DNA of 64,000 nt from Hoplostethus atlanticus (GCA_034670405.1 JAXDDX010000163.1:729501-793500); one strand, 5' to 3'. Shown: positions 49,473 to 61,250, counted from the stretch's first letter. Program-made: numbers and translations. Notes: generated by a model from the letters alone, not told the origin.

Positions 49473-52342
49473 ATGACTTCTTCGATTATGGATGGGGTTG
49501 GTGCGGCTGTGGTGGGAGTCTGGAGGGCACATACAGTCCTGGATGAATCTGATGGGCCAGAGAGTTCCCCCGAAGCCCCCGACCGTTTCCGCAAGCTCCG
49601 CTCGTCATCTTCCCTTAATTCTCTGAGGATGTCTTTGCGGAAGCGGCTTCCGCTGCGGTCCGTCCAGTCCAACTCCCTCCCAGAGAATCCGACTTGGGAA
49701 ACCATGCAGCCACAGCCCAAGTCCAGCACGGTCCGAAAACTTACCCGCAATGCACGGAATTCCATTACTGGGGTGTATCAGGTACACAGTTTCACTTGTT
49801 GTTTTTTTTAGGTTAAGTCTGGAGATCCACCAGACTTCTGAGTACAAACCTAGGGTATCAGCCATTACCATGTGCTGGTCCAAGCCATTACTTTTACTCT
49901 TTGGGCAGCAGGGTGGGAGGCCTTTCTTCAGGAGCCGGGTTCAAGCCCCTATGCCAACAGGCATACACCATGTTGAAGTGTCTTTGATCAAGACACTGAC
50001 TAAATCTCTGCCAGCTCCAGTGAATCTGTTCTGTAGCTGACCATGTGCTCTCGTCTCCATGTGGAGGGAAGCAAGTGTAAATAAATAGTTTTGGGTCATT
50101 AGACTAAATTAGATGAGATATAATGCATTTTTCTGGTTTCTGAACAGGGCATTGGGCCGATACCCAACACCTGTATTGGTACATCCCTGGTTAAATCAGT
50201 TTGTTATAATATAACAATTGTGTCATGTCCTTTCCTTCTTAGTTTAAGCAATGTTTATTTGTGCCCTCTCCATCCTCAACTCTCTTCCCTTGTGTCCCTT
50301 CCCGATGTGCCTCTCTCACCCAGAGACTGCAGAGGAGCAGAGAATCTGGACGTGAGGAGTGTTTGGTCGTGACCCCAGGTCGGACATGCAATGGGGAAGA
50401 CGGTGGTGTATCAACTTCTCGGACCCCAAAACGTACCCCTGGTCGGCCTACAACCGTCACTGCCACAGCAACCCCCAGGCGCACCCCCAGATCAGCAGTC
50501 ACACCCAGGCGTACTCCGGGCTCTAGACACACATCTGGAATAAAAGGCACTCCTGAGGCGGATGCAAGTGTGCGGAGGGTGAAAACCGGAGGAGGCAGGA
50601 GGCAGCTTGTCCGCATGGCTGCGTTACGTAGTCCCTTTGCATCCCCCAACACCCGGAGCCAGAGGCAGTGAGTCCTTTACCATTCAGAGCTTCATATCAG
50701 CTACATGGCAACATGCATACATGATGCAGTTGACAGATCTGTCGCTCTGTTAGTTGATCCAATATCCACATCATTTAGTACTATTTGTTTGCTAGAGGTT
50801 ATTTTCTTGTAGTGTTTTCTCTGTGCTTTGAGAGGTAATTTTCTGTTTTCACAGGAAGTTTGACCAGGACCTGGAGAGTGTGTCCAGTGGGCTCAGGAAG
50901 CTCAAGCATCTCTCCAAGGCTTTTGACAACTTAATTGGGAGAGATGACAGGTAAAGCAGCATCATGTCAAATTGAATGGTTTGATCACTAAATGTGATTT
51001 CTATTCATTAAATATTACTGATTAGATTTTGCTTGAGAGCTGTGTGTGTTTCAGTTATTAGGTATTTGTGAATGTGGGTAATAAACAGTGAGCTGAAATT
51101 ACTGTGGCAGAAAATACTATTTAGGTTTTCTCTACACATGCATGCATGTGTGTGGGTGAATAAGAAAGATGTGTGTATTTGAGGGAGACAGCAATGCAAT
51201 CCATCTCCATTTCCTGTTGTTCAAACATATTCTGCTCAGAGAGGCGACCGCAGATTGGGCGACAGCCCCCACCTCCCCACCCACCCAAAGAAGCCCAGTC
51301 TGCACTGCAGCATGTCTGTCTCTAAACCCCCCCTCCCACACACACACACACATTCTTCCCGCCCAAGTTTCAAACTGGGTCTGTATTTCTGGTATTTGGA
51401 TGAGGAGGGAGCAAGGGGGAGACAGTTGGAGGAGGAAATGTGGGTGTGGGAATTGGAGCCAGATGAGAAAAACGCATTGTAGAAAGCTGGGTTGTGTATG
51501 CATTGTTTCCTATGTTGATATTCAAAATGTTGAATTGCAATCTGATCCAGCTCCGGCCTCAAAGAATTGGATGTATTGTGAATGAGATAAAGGCACGTGT
51601 AAAATGATCTTGTCCGTTGTGAATTCCACCTGTCCAACCAAATAGTCTGCCTGCACTGACTTTAGAGATTTAACCGCAAGTTTGTTTTCCTCCTACAACA
51701 GGCAGTTCAACTATTCCCTAATTGTGGAGTAGGGATGAAGGTAAATTCATATCTCGAGTGCTATGCTACTAAAAGAAAGATCATACAGAAAAGATTGCCC
51801 TGAGTATTGACAAGTTTGTGATAAGAAAGTGCATGGCAGAGTTGGCTGCATGGTGATGCATGGGCTGCTCATATGAAATTGAAACGTGTGTGGCAGCTTC
51901 TGACCAGTTGCAAGAGTTGGTTCTTGATCTTGAGGTTCCTGGGACACTGCTGCTGACCAGTGAATCACTAACATTGTTCGACCAAAACAAAGGATGCTCT
52001 TCTCCTCCAATCCCCCCCACTGTAACCCATCCCGCTCCTTTACTGCCTTCTCCTTGTCTTGTTGTTTCTCCGGCTATCACTTGCTAAATATTTACTCTTA
52101 TTTTCATTACTCACTCACTCCCTGTTTGTGCCTTCACCAGTGACTAGTAATCATTTCTTTCCACTCTCCCTCCTGCCAGGACCACGACAGGGGAGCGTTA
52201 TGGAGGAGCAATGATGAGGAGGAGGTTGGACCCCAGTGGTAAACTCAGCCGCTCCAACCTCACACACCGAGCCACACACCTCTCAAACACTTTGGGTGGT
52301 TGGGCCCACACAGCTGTTAATAACATCCGCAAACCCAACTGA
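49473..52342 (+). CDS. pimreg: PIMREG (FAM64A/CATS), PICALM-interacting mitotic regulator
   Basis: Encodes a 303 aa nuclear protein orthologous to PIMREG, which in mammals is cell-cycle regulated, binds PICALM and acts in the metaphase-anaphase transition. Coding exons: 49473-49781, 50324-50667, 50855-50950, 52180-52342; all GT-AG and in frame. Conserved blocks: KRLPLRSVQSN followed by NPTWETMQP (residues ~58-79, matching RRLPLRAV...PSWKRLE of the human protein), RNARNSITGVYQ-RLQRSRES across the exon 2/3 junction, LRSPFASP (~208-215), and a C-terminal coiled-coil-like FDQDLESVSSGLRKLKHLSK. The middle is basic and low-complexity with repeated RTP/TPR motifs. It is longer than the human protein (about 250 aa), mainly through that region and the final exon. 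Identity is from recalled sequence blocks. Confidence 0.9.
49901..50075 (+). mobile_element. Possible tRNA-derived SINE fragment
   Basis: GGGCAGCAGGGTGGGAGGCC, then GGGTTCAAGCCCCT, which resembles a Pol III box B (GGTTCRANNCC), then text on aagacactgactaaatctctgccagctccag that is reminiscent of fish SINE bodies. It lies in pimreg intron 2 (49782-50323). Termini and class are uncertain. Confidence 0.4.
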
Positions 52343-53264
52343 ACTACACATGCATGTGTGTATGTACAGCAAAGGACCTTTGTACCCAGTTTGTTATGTT
52401 TTTCTCCACTGAGGTTTGACTGTTACATTTACTTTTATGTGTACGGTCCTAGTACTGGGAGACTGTTACATGGCAACTTGTTTTCTTTTCTAGCTATGCT
52501 GTGTATAAAGCAGCAGTGTCCCAGGAATTCTTGTGTGTTTACACATCTCAGGGTAGCTAGTTGTGTAGTTGTGGTGTCCTTATTGTAGCTACCAAAGGGC
52601 TATCTGTATTGTCCTGTATGTACTTGTCATAGCTGCTACAACCAAATCCAAGTTACCACGTTTTTGGTTTTATTTTTTAACTAATATTATAGTTTGTACT
52701 CTCACTACGTGTTTAGAAACTTTGTTAGTCTCTGAAATCTACTTAAAAATCACTGTATGAGACAAATTGTATCTGCAGAACTAACACTAAATTTGCCGAC
52801 GGGGGGAGGAGCATTTCCCTCTACTTTATATGTATGCAATAATGTTACTGACTGGCATTTTAAGTGTCGTTTGATTATGCCAAATTATATAGTGTATTTT
52901 CTATGAAAGGTGACTTTATTTTTGTATGTTGGAATTGGGATTCCTTTTTGTATGTTTCTTTTGAGGGAGGTCGGTGCTTGTAATGGCCCGTGGATGATTC
53001 ATGTACCAATACCGTATACATAAATCATCTGATATGTTATGGGGAAGATGTAGAGACTCACGCTTTGCCTCATTACCCATTGTTAATGTAATGAAGCCAT
53101 ATCCAGCAGTTAATTCCTAAAGCGACTGTGGAGCAAGCACCCTCAAACAATGCACCCTTTGCTCTTTGCCATCTCCCTATATCAATTATTGGTTCCCCCT
53201 TGTATTAAGCAAAAGGGACAAAAATGTCATCTAAATGTGAAAAAAACCTTTGTAGCTACACAGC

Positions 53265-53270
53265 AATAAA
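53265..53270 (+). promoter_or_regulatory. pimreg: Polyadenylation signal of pimreg
   Basis: AATAAA about 920 nt after the stop codon, followed by TTGTTAAGTTAG and a T-rich stretch. It would give a 3'UTR of about 950 nt. Confidence 0.6.
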
Positions 53271-53395
53271 ACTTGTTAAGTTAGACAAACCTGCCTTTTG
53301 TTTTTATTACTGCAAATACTTTGCAGAAAGGGCTGCTGGTAATAGTAAATCTACCTTCAGGTCTTGTCATTTCTGTGGTCTCTGATGTTATTGCT

Positions 53396-53985
53396 ATATG
53401 ATAGATAGTTGTAATTTAACAGGTACCAGTGATTAATATGGCTTTTACTCGTTTATTAGTGCTGCTTTTACTAGCAGCAATTTAATAAATACTAGTTTAT
53501 AGTTACAAGTGACTAACTTCATTATTGCTACTTAAGTTTTTAATTAAGCAGTTTTTTTAATTGAATCTCATGGGAATACACCATTAAGATATAATTTTGT
53601 ATTACTTATTAGTCTTCTAATATAATAATAATAGCTCATAGAATTGAGTTAGAGACTTACTAAGTAAAATAGTGACTAGGGAGTAATTAAAAGTTGATAT
53701 CTAAAATGTGTAGCCCCATACGATTAATTAAAAAAAAAAAAAAGTTCAAGTCATTTTTATTAGTAAGAACATTAAAGTCACTCAAAAATGACATTGTCGC
53801 TAGTAACTGTAGATTAAGAACTTCTATTAAATTGTTACTAGTTAAAAAAAACAAAAAACTATAACTATAGTGTCCGTTATATAGCATGTCGTACCATTAC
53901 AATAGCCACAAGTAATTGGCAGAATAGTGACTACTGACTAAAAGTTAAACTTAAGTATTATTTTTAGCGGCTAGTGCTGTTTAGC
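53396..53985. repeat. ACTAGT-rich dispersed repeat, copy 2
   Basis: Contains many tactag/actagt words. Ends GGCAGAATAGTGACTACTGA ... GCGGCTAGTGCTGTTTAGCG, aligning with 41456-41555 (copy 1). Its right edge lies about 180 bp upstream of the cct8 start codon. Confidence 0.6.
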
Positions 53986-54164
53986 GCGTACGACATTGAT
54001 TTATGGTAAAACGGCCTGCCATAGAAGTTTGTCCCTCGCTCTTGTCGTAAGCAGTTACGCCTTGCCGAAAACGCTCCTCCTTGTTCTCTCCGGCTTTGTG
54101 ACCAGTGCCGAACCCACGCCGCAGTTACCTTCTCTAAGATACCGGGGCTGCTAAACATCTGAAA
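53986..54164 (+). promoter_or_regulatory. cct8: cct8 promoter and 5'UTR region
   Basis: GC-richer than the flanks (CCTTGCCGAAAACGCTCC, CCGGCTTTG), no TATA box, and directly followed by the start codon in AAAATGG context. This is consistent with a housekeeping promoter. The transcription start is not determined. Confidence 0.5.
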
Positions 54165-57100
54165 ATGGCCCTCCATGTACCAAAAGCTCCGGGCTTTGCC
54201 CAAATGTTAAAGGATGGCGCTAAGGTGAGTTTAATCAGTATGCTGGAATAAGTAAAATGTGCCATTTGTGAGCAAACGTGCTAGCTAGCGTTAGCCGCTG
54301 AAGAAGCACATTCATGCACGCTCATGTGGGAGAGTTCTAGAACACCGCTAGGCCGCTTGTTGCTATTAAACCTGTGTGTTATGTCAGACATCAGTTTTCC
54401 ACATCTTTAAGTGTCTCCTCTAGCACTTCAAACTACTAGCTACATGTGTCTGAAATGCTGTAGCTAGAGTGCTAACTGATAATTTGACAGCAGTAACGTT
54501 AAGTGGCTGGCCAGCAAGCACACCCAGTTAGCTAATAGCTACGGTAACGTTAGTTAACATGTACTAGCTGTACACCCATCTGTCAGGACAGTGAGAAAGC
54601 GCTAACTGTCCTTGATACCTCAACTGTTCTGGTCAGAGATATTGGATTCATTCGGTTTTAGGTAAAAAATTTTGCTGTTTCACATCTTTCAGCTTATTGT
54701 TAAACCTAGATGTAACGTTACTTTTTTTGTGCATAACAAGAGCGTTGGTTGCAAGGCGTTGGTTTATGCTTACGATGTTCCGCATCTCTAGACATCATGA
54801 GATCGCAGCCCCTAGTCCCAGGATGTAAAAGATAAATGCATGAATACATCTGGATATGGCATGATTTGGTTTATAGTTGTGATTAACCAGAATCCGTCTT
54901 TGTCTGACATGGATACTAGCCGAATTTGATGCACCTTCATTGGTAACTCATGTCATTTGTCTTTGTTGTTGTTCAATCCAGCATTATTCAGGACTTGAGG
55001 AGGCAGTCTTCCGTAATATTCATGCCTGCAAGGAGTTGGCCCAGACCACACGTACCGCTTATGGGCCAAATGGTAAGCACTCATTAAGATGTGTTCATTG
55101 TAGTCTTAGTTAACGCTATGAGCTCTTCAAATTTTGATAGGAGACACATGAACCAATAGGTGTTTTGAAGCCACTTGACCTTAATAATGGGCATGCTGAT
55201 ACATTTGTTTTTCTTCCAGGGATGAATAAAATGGTCATCAACCACTTGGAGAAGCTGTTTGTCACCAATGATGCTGCAGCAATTCTCAGAGAGCTTGAGG
55301 TGAAGAAATGTTAGACTTTTGTGCAATATATTTCGGTTGAACAATTAAATTAGAATATTTAATTGTCCTCTTGAATCCCATTTTTTCCAGGTGCAACATC
55401 CAGCAGCCAAGATGATTGTGATGGCATCCCACATGCAAGAGCAGGAGGTCGGAGACGGGACTAATTTTGTCCTGGTGTTCGCTGGAGCTCTCCTGGAGCT
55501 GGCTGAAGAGCTGCTCAGAATGGGTCTGTCTGTGTCAGAGGTAAAACACAGAACTCATTATCTGGATTATACTATACTGTTAAGTGAAAACCATTATGTC
55601 CATTGTGGTTTCCATGTGTACATTATAGTTGAGGTTTTGTGATGGAAAGGATGCAGTGAAAGGTTTAATGAAAGCATCAGATAATGTAAGGACATTTGCA
55701 TCGGTTTATAGGCCTTTTACAATCTACTGCGAAGCCAAATATTCAACCATGATGTTTATGCATATAGGCTAACTCAAAAATCAGGAGTAAAAAAATACAG
55801 TTAATACATAACATGCAACAGTTCGGAATCGTGTAATGTTAGATCGTTTTTCCTTTTTGTCTGAATGTATTTCATGTACCCACTGCTTTATCCTCTGAAG
55901 AGAATGAATTGTGCTCATTGACAAAGTTTTGATTGAAACAATCTGCCCTGTGGTAACTGCATATCATTTGAAGTACTACTTACCACAAATGCTGAAAGAC
56001 TGCAGTGTTTCACATGCTTAGATTTATGATGCCCTTTCACAATATCAGACATGCCCAACGAGATTGGTATTGAAATGGTTGAGCGGTCGTCTTTGCTGTC
56101 CAAAGAAGTGGCCCAGCATAATCAGCTGATGTGTTTGCTCAGTATCCTTATTACACTTTGCCTTAGGTGATTGAAGGCTACGATATGGCACATAAGAAGG
56201 CTCTGGAGATCCTGCCAGATTGTGTGTGTTCTTCACCCAAGAACCTCCATGATCTTAAAGAGGTCACAGCTCTCATCCGTCCAGCAATAATGAGCAAACA
56301 GTACGGCAATGAAGACTTCCTCGCGGATCTCATTGCTCAGGCTTGTGGTGAGTCATAAATGGACATTATCTATACTGTATATAAAACTTAAAAGATAATT
56401 AACTTGACTGAAGCATTCAACTTTAGTCTGACATGTTTCCCATTCGTGTTTCAGTCTCTATCTACCCAGAATCTGGCAACTTCAATGTTGATAACGTCAG
56501 AGTATGCAAGATCTTGGTAAGTAGGATGGTCCATTTAAGAAAGTGTGTGTGTGTGGGTGTTTGCCACTAAGTTAATGTCTCTGGTGTCTTCAGGGTTGTG
56601 GATTGACAGCTTCTACAATGCTACATGGCATGGTTTTCAAGAAGGAGGCAGAGGGAGACATCACCTCAGTTAAAGACGCCAAGATTGCAATCTTCTCCTG
56701 CCCCTTTGACAGCATGGTGACAGAGACCAAGGTGAGAAAAACTGCCCTCATTGTCTGATATTTTGGAACAGTGGGACTAACAAAAGCTATAATAAAGTAA
56801 TTAAATAAATAATGAAAATAAAAAACACAAGAGCAAGGTATGCTAAATGGTATCATCTAGCATAGACTTTTTACATGTCCACATCATCCGATGTTAACAC
56901 TGTCAGTTTATGCATGTTGGTGTTAACCAGGGTCTTCTCTTTCTCTTAGGGCACAGTGTTGATAAAGAATGCTGAGGAGCTCATGAACTTCAGTAAGGGA
57001 GAGGAGGATATGATGGAGGCCCAGGTGAAGGCCATTAAGGAGGCTGGTGCCAACGTGGTGGTAACCGGGGGCAAGGTGGCTGACATGGCACTGCACTACG

Positions 57101-60100
57101 CCAACAAATACAAGCTAATGGTGGTCAGGTAAGAGCAAGATTACCTCTCAAGTTCAGGTTTCAACTTAATTTGTCCCAGTGAGCTGTTGGTTACACTACA
57201 AGTACTAAGTACATTACATAAAACACACAAGACTGATGCGCACAGCAAACAAGTGTTAATTTCAGGCAAGCAGTCTAAGACAAATCTCATCTTTCATGGC
57301 CTCCCTCTCACCTTACCAACATTTATGAGGCCTAAGTCAGTGGAGATAAAGGAGACTTTATACCTGTTTTTCTTTGCAGTAGTGACACTGCAAACACACC
57401 CCCAGGCCTAGTAGGCATTCAGTCTGGAAATGCATTATACTAATACATTTGACAACACTAAGTCACTATTCTGGCAAGTTGGGCTTAGTTTTCTGGCACT
57501 AGTAAATGTGAGATTGTGATTTATTGGTAGTGCTAGTGAATGATAATCTTTGTGCTCATTCTCTTTAACCTTATGAGACACTGTAACAAAGTTCAGTAAC
57601 GTCCTCTTATTTTCCCCATCAGGCTGAACTCCAAATGGGACCTCAGGAGGTTATGCAAGACTGTCGGAGGTGTAGCACTCCCCAGGATGGTGAGAACCCA
57701 ACACTCAGGTTTAAATCTACTGATATTTGTATCAAAACAATACAGACCAGCATACCATTTGTGACACTACTTTTTCTCCTATCCCAGATCCCTCCATCTC
57801 CAGAGGAGATTGGTCACTGTAACAGCGTTTACCTGTCAGAGGTGGGAGACACCCAGGTGGTGGTCTTCAAGCATGGTAAAGCCCTCTCTGTCTTTGCTCC
57901 AGCCATGTGACTGTATATCCTTCTTTTTTTAAAGCACATCTTTGGTCAGTAGGAGTCTGCTGTGCTTGAGGTTTAAATGTTGTTGGTCACTGAGAGTGTT
58001 CTTCTCTGTTCTCTCAACTGTTGAACAGAGAAAGAGGATGGTGCCATCTCAACGCTGGTGATCAGAGGCTCCACTGACAACATGATGGATGACATAGAGA
58101 GGGCTGTTGATGATGGCGTCAACACCTTCAAGGTTCTGGTCAGGGTAAGTCAAAGGTTCAACCGATGTGGGATCCATTTATTTTGGTCCAATAAAAAAAA
58201 AAAAAAAACTTACAAAATAAAATCATTCGTATGTTACACAGTATTTTATTTTAGGAGTTGATGCTGATGGAATTAAATTGTTCAAAGGCCAATACATGCC
58301 AATAATATTGATGCCTCAGTTTGTGACGCCTGTACCACCAAAGTTGTCATTTTTGGCCTGTACAACAGCTAAATTCTCGCTTTGTCAATCTTATTCCCTA
58401 GGACAAGCGCCTGGTACCTGGAGCTGGAGCCACTGAGATTGAGCTGGCCAAACAGATCACCTCTTATGGAGAGGTACGTAGATATGAGTGCAGTTGCAGA
58501 GATGTACTGGGTGTTTGGCTGTTTGTTTGTTTTTATCATTACAAATTGATGAAATGGATGGATTGTCTCTGCAGTCCTGCCCTGGTCTGGAGCAGTATGC
58601 AATTAAGAAGTTTGCTGAAGCCTTTGAAGCCGTGCCCCGTGCCCTGGCTGAGAACTCTGGCGTGAAGGGAAACGAGCTCATCTCCAAACTGTACGCTGTG
58701 CATCATGATGGCCACAAAAACATGGGCTTCGACATTGAGGTTTGTATGTGTGTGTGTATATATATATATATTATATTTGTATGCATTAAAAGGGGAATGC
58801 TGCTGAATTTAAGGATTGATTTATTAATTGTCTAGACTAGACAATATGAATGTTATCAATTAACAAATTTACTGGTATTGCTGTTTTTAAAACCAGTGTG
58901 GTCCTATGTGGAGCTCGAGTTAGGTACAACTTGTGTGCAATTGTCTCTATATTATTCTCAAATGAATTATGATGTTCTTTGCCTTTTTTGTGAAGTTCCC
59001 TCTGTAAGAGAAATGCCTCCCTGGAGTTAGGTTGTGGCCATTACAGCCATCGATTCAAAGATTAAAGTTAACATTTTTAGGCTTTTTAAATTGTTATTTT
59101 TTCTAATGGAGAGCAACCCACTGTATTTATTTGTGCATGGATTGCATTGTCTTGTGTTTGAATCTTATGACTGATGGTGTACATGTGTTATGTTGTATTT
59201 AGGGAGAAGGCCCCGCTCTGAAGGACATGCTTGAAGCTGGCATTCTGGAGCCTTACCTGGTCAAACACTGGGGCATCAAATTGGCCACCAATGCTGCTGT
59301 CACAGTACTGAGAGTGGATCAGGTGTGTACCCGAACACACACAGGGCTATACAGATGTCACACAAGGCACATGCACACTCACATACTTAACATCTTCTCT
59401 TCTCTGATCAGGTTGGTATAGAAACCAAGCAGAGGACTTACTTTATGAGTTTTTTTTTATTTGAGTTTATTCTGATTTGTTTTGATTTTTTTTCCCTTTT
59501 TTTTTTCTTCTCCTTTTTAAGTTAATTCTCTTTTCCCAATTCAGCAGGTGAAGTATTGCTAGGGCCCTCTATGAATTAATAGACCAAAGGTGGTTAATTT
59601 AAAGTGTGTGTATATGTATGGTCCAGATCATCATGGCTAAGCCTGCAGGGGGACCCAAGGCTCCCAAGCAGAGAGGCCATTGGGACAAGGATGACTGGGA
59701 TGAAGAGCCTGATAAGTTTGAAACTCACCATTAGAGGGCACACATACCCTCCCTCAGTAGGTGCTGGAATGTGTGTGTGCATTGAAGTTTGAAAATCTGC
59801 ACAGATATACTCATTCACTCATGGGACACTGAAGTGTTGTTTTTTTCTAATTGCCTGTCACTACTAACACTGGGTGTGATACAAAATGCAGTGCAGTTGT
59901 TTATTAAGAGAAACGCTAACTGCAGCAGATCAAGATGCAGCTGTTACGATTCAGCGATGTCATTGTGTGCTCTAATGATACCATGTGTGTCACTGAAACT
60001 GGACTAAATCACTTAAATACAAAACTAGCATAGAACACAGATATGGTGTGATTGCATGCTGCATGCACTCACTGACCCTTTTTATTACAATGTACTCAGA

Positions 60101-61250
60101 CAAGTGCAGAATTGAAAATATTGCATGTAGCAGAATTTAATAAAGTAATTGCGAAAATAAAGGGAACACATAACTAAATGAGATGGAAGGTGTAAAATAC
60201 AGGGTTCTGGTGGCAGCATTATGGTCTGATGGGCATTTTCCTGCCATAGTTGAGGTCAACTCAACACCTTAGACGGCAAGGTGTACGTCTATCAGTATAA
60301 AGCCATTCTGATTGATCAGAATGACCTCAATTCTGTGATGAAGCATTTCTGTCCTGGTGGGAATAGTCTCTTCAATCTACCAAGTTCAAATGGTCATTGA
60401 ACCGGTGGTTTGTGGTTTCAGTCTCCAAATCCCATCTGATGTGATCTGATGTTTGCCCACAAGAGAGTATTAACACCACTACCAACAAAATGCCAAATGA
60501 TAGAATTTCTTAGGGAAAGCTCCAACAGAGCTTCCAATACCTGTTCCCTTCTTCTTTGTCAAGGGGCAGTAACACATTTGATGTTTGTGTTCCATTTATT
60601 TTGGCGGTTATTTGTATGTAATTGACAGGGATTATATTTTAACTTTTTCTCAAATACCTACATTATTGTAAACACTCATCAAATGTTGTACAGAATACAG
60701 CAGAATAGACACAAAATGTACAGCTTGCCTTAAAGTAGTATTTTGCTGTTGTAGCACATTTTCACTTTGAGCACACATACCCCCATATGTGTTCATCAAC
60801 ACTTAATCCACCATAAGTGGCTGCCTTGGTTATGTGCAGTGATTTAAATCACTTTCTTTACTTTGAAAATACCATCGAAAGCCATTCTTTGAATACATTT
60901 ATGAACTAGGGCAAAGTGGCCCTGATGTGTGTGCACTATGATAGTAGTAAAAAAAAAGTCAATACAATGCCTTAACGCCAGTGGTGGCTCCAGGTTACAT
61001 GCAAGAGGTTATTCATGAAGGTATGTTTGTTTTTTAGTGATATTGATTAACGTGTACATCCCACAGTGTCGTAGCTGATAACTTATTGTTCTGCCACATA
61101 ATCCACAGCCTGCTCCGTGGATCTCGGTTCAGATTCCTAGCTAGAAAAGATTCTGACTGCTGTCTCCTCTCCTCTCAGATCATCATGGCCAAACCTGCAG
61201 GAGGACCCAAAGCTCCCCAGGGCAAGAAGGACTGGGATGAGGATGATTGA
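54165..61250 (+). CDS. cct8: T-complex protein 1 subunit theta (CCT8)
   Basis: Encodes the theta subunit (546 aa) of the hetero-oligomeric cytosolic chaperonin TRiC/CCT, which folds actin, tubulin and other proteins with ATP. Coding exons: 54165-54224, 54982-55072, 55220-55299, 55391-55540, 56167-56347, 56455-56516, 56594-56731, 56950-57128, 57623-57689, 57788-57875, 58029-58144, 58402-58473, 58575-58739, 59203-59322, 61179-61250. All junctions are GT-AG with continuous frame. The length matches the family (about 548 aa). Markers: TAYGPNGMNKMV and VTNDAAAILRELE near the N-terminus, the nucleotide-binding GDGTN at residues 98-102, KGTVLIKNAEELMNFSKGEE, TGGKVADMALHYANKY, PGAGATEIELAKQI (the GGGA-type ATP-contact loop, here GAGA), and the C-terminus IIMAKPAGGPKAPQGKKDWD. 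The start Met gives MALHVPKAPGFAQMLKDGAK, the usual N-terminus. An alternative last exon lies at 59627-59734. AATAAA at 61446-61451 serves this form. Confidence 0.97.
55833..55985 (+). repeat. Dispersed repeat, copy B (cct8 intron 4)
   Basis: Begins TAATGTTAGATCGTTTTTCC like copy A at 49301 and ends in TTTGAAGTACTACTTACCAC. It carries about 55 bp in the middle that copy A lacks. Confidence 0.7.
59627..59734 (+). CDS. cct8: Alternative last coding exon of cct8 (duplicated exon)
   Basis: After the acceptor GTATGGTCCAG, the exon reads IIMAKPAGGPKAPKQRGHWD, then KDDWDEEPDKFETHH and a TAG stop: 35 codons in the same phase (0) as the downstream exon at 61179-61250. The first 13 residues are identical to that exon, with only synonymous third-position differences. 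The two diverge after KAP. Splicing the exon 14 donor (59322) here instead gives a 558 aa protein with a longer acidic tail. Polyadenylation signals at 60139-60144 and 60156-60161 follow, so it can end a separate transcript. Open frame, constrained codons and splice site all support function; expression is not proven. Confidence 0.82.
   Translation: MIMAKPAGGPKAPKQRGHWDKDDWDEEPDKFETHH
60139..60161 (+). promoter_or_regulatory. cct8: Polyadenylation signals for the proximal cct8 terminal exon
   Basis: Two AATAAA hexamers, at 60139-60144 and 60156-60161, about 405-425 nt after the TAG at 59732-59734. The second lies inside the left inverted repeat of a Tc1-like remnant. Confidence 0.5.
60151..60605. 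mobile_element. Tc1/mariner-like element remnant
   Basis: The left end GCGAAAATAAAGGGAACACA and right end TGTGTTCCATTTATTTTGGC are inverted repeats. Internal phrases CTGTCCTGGTGGGAATAGTC and AGTATTAACACCACTACCAA resemble the 3' part of fish Tc1-like elements. It is too short (455 bp) and too decayed to code for transposase. It lies in the intron between the two alternative last exons of cct8. Confidence 0.6.

Noticed and set aside
50239-50652. 137-codon minus-strand frame opposite pimreg exon 3
   Set aside because: Antisense shadow of a codon-biased Arg/Thr/Pro exon; no splice signals on that strand.
58402-58473. GAGATE instead of GGGATE in the cct8 ATP-contact loop as a defect
   Set aside because: GAGA variants of this motif occur in other CCT subunits, and I believe in some CCT8 orthologues, so it is not a sign of lost activity.
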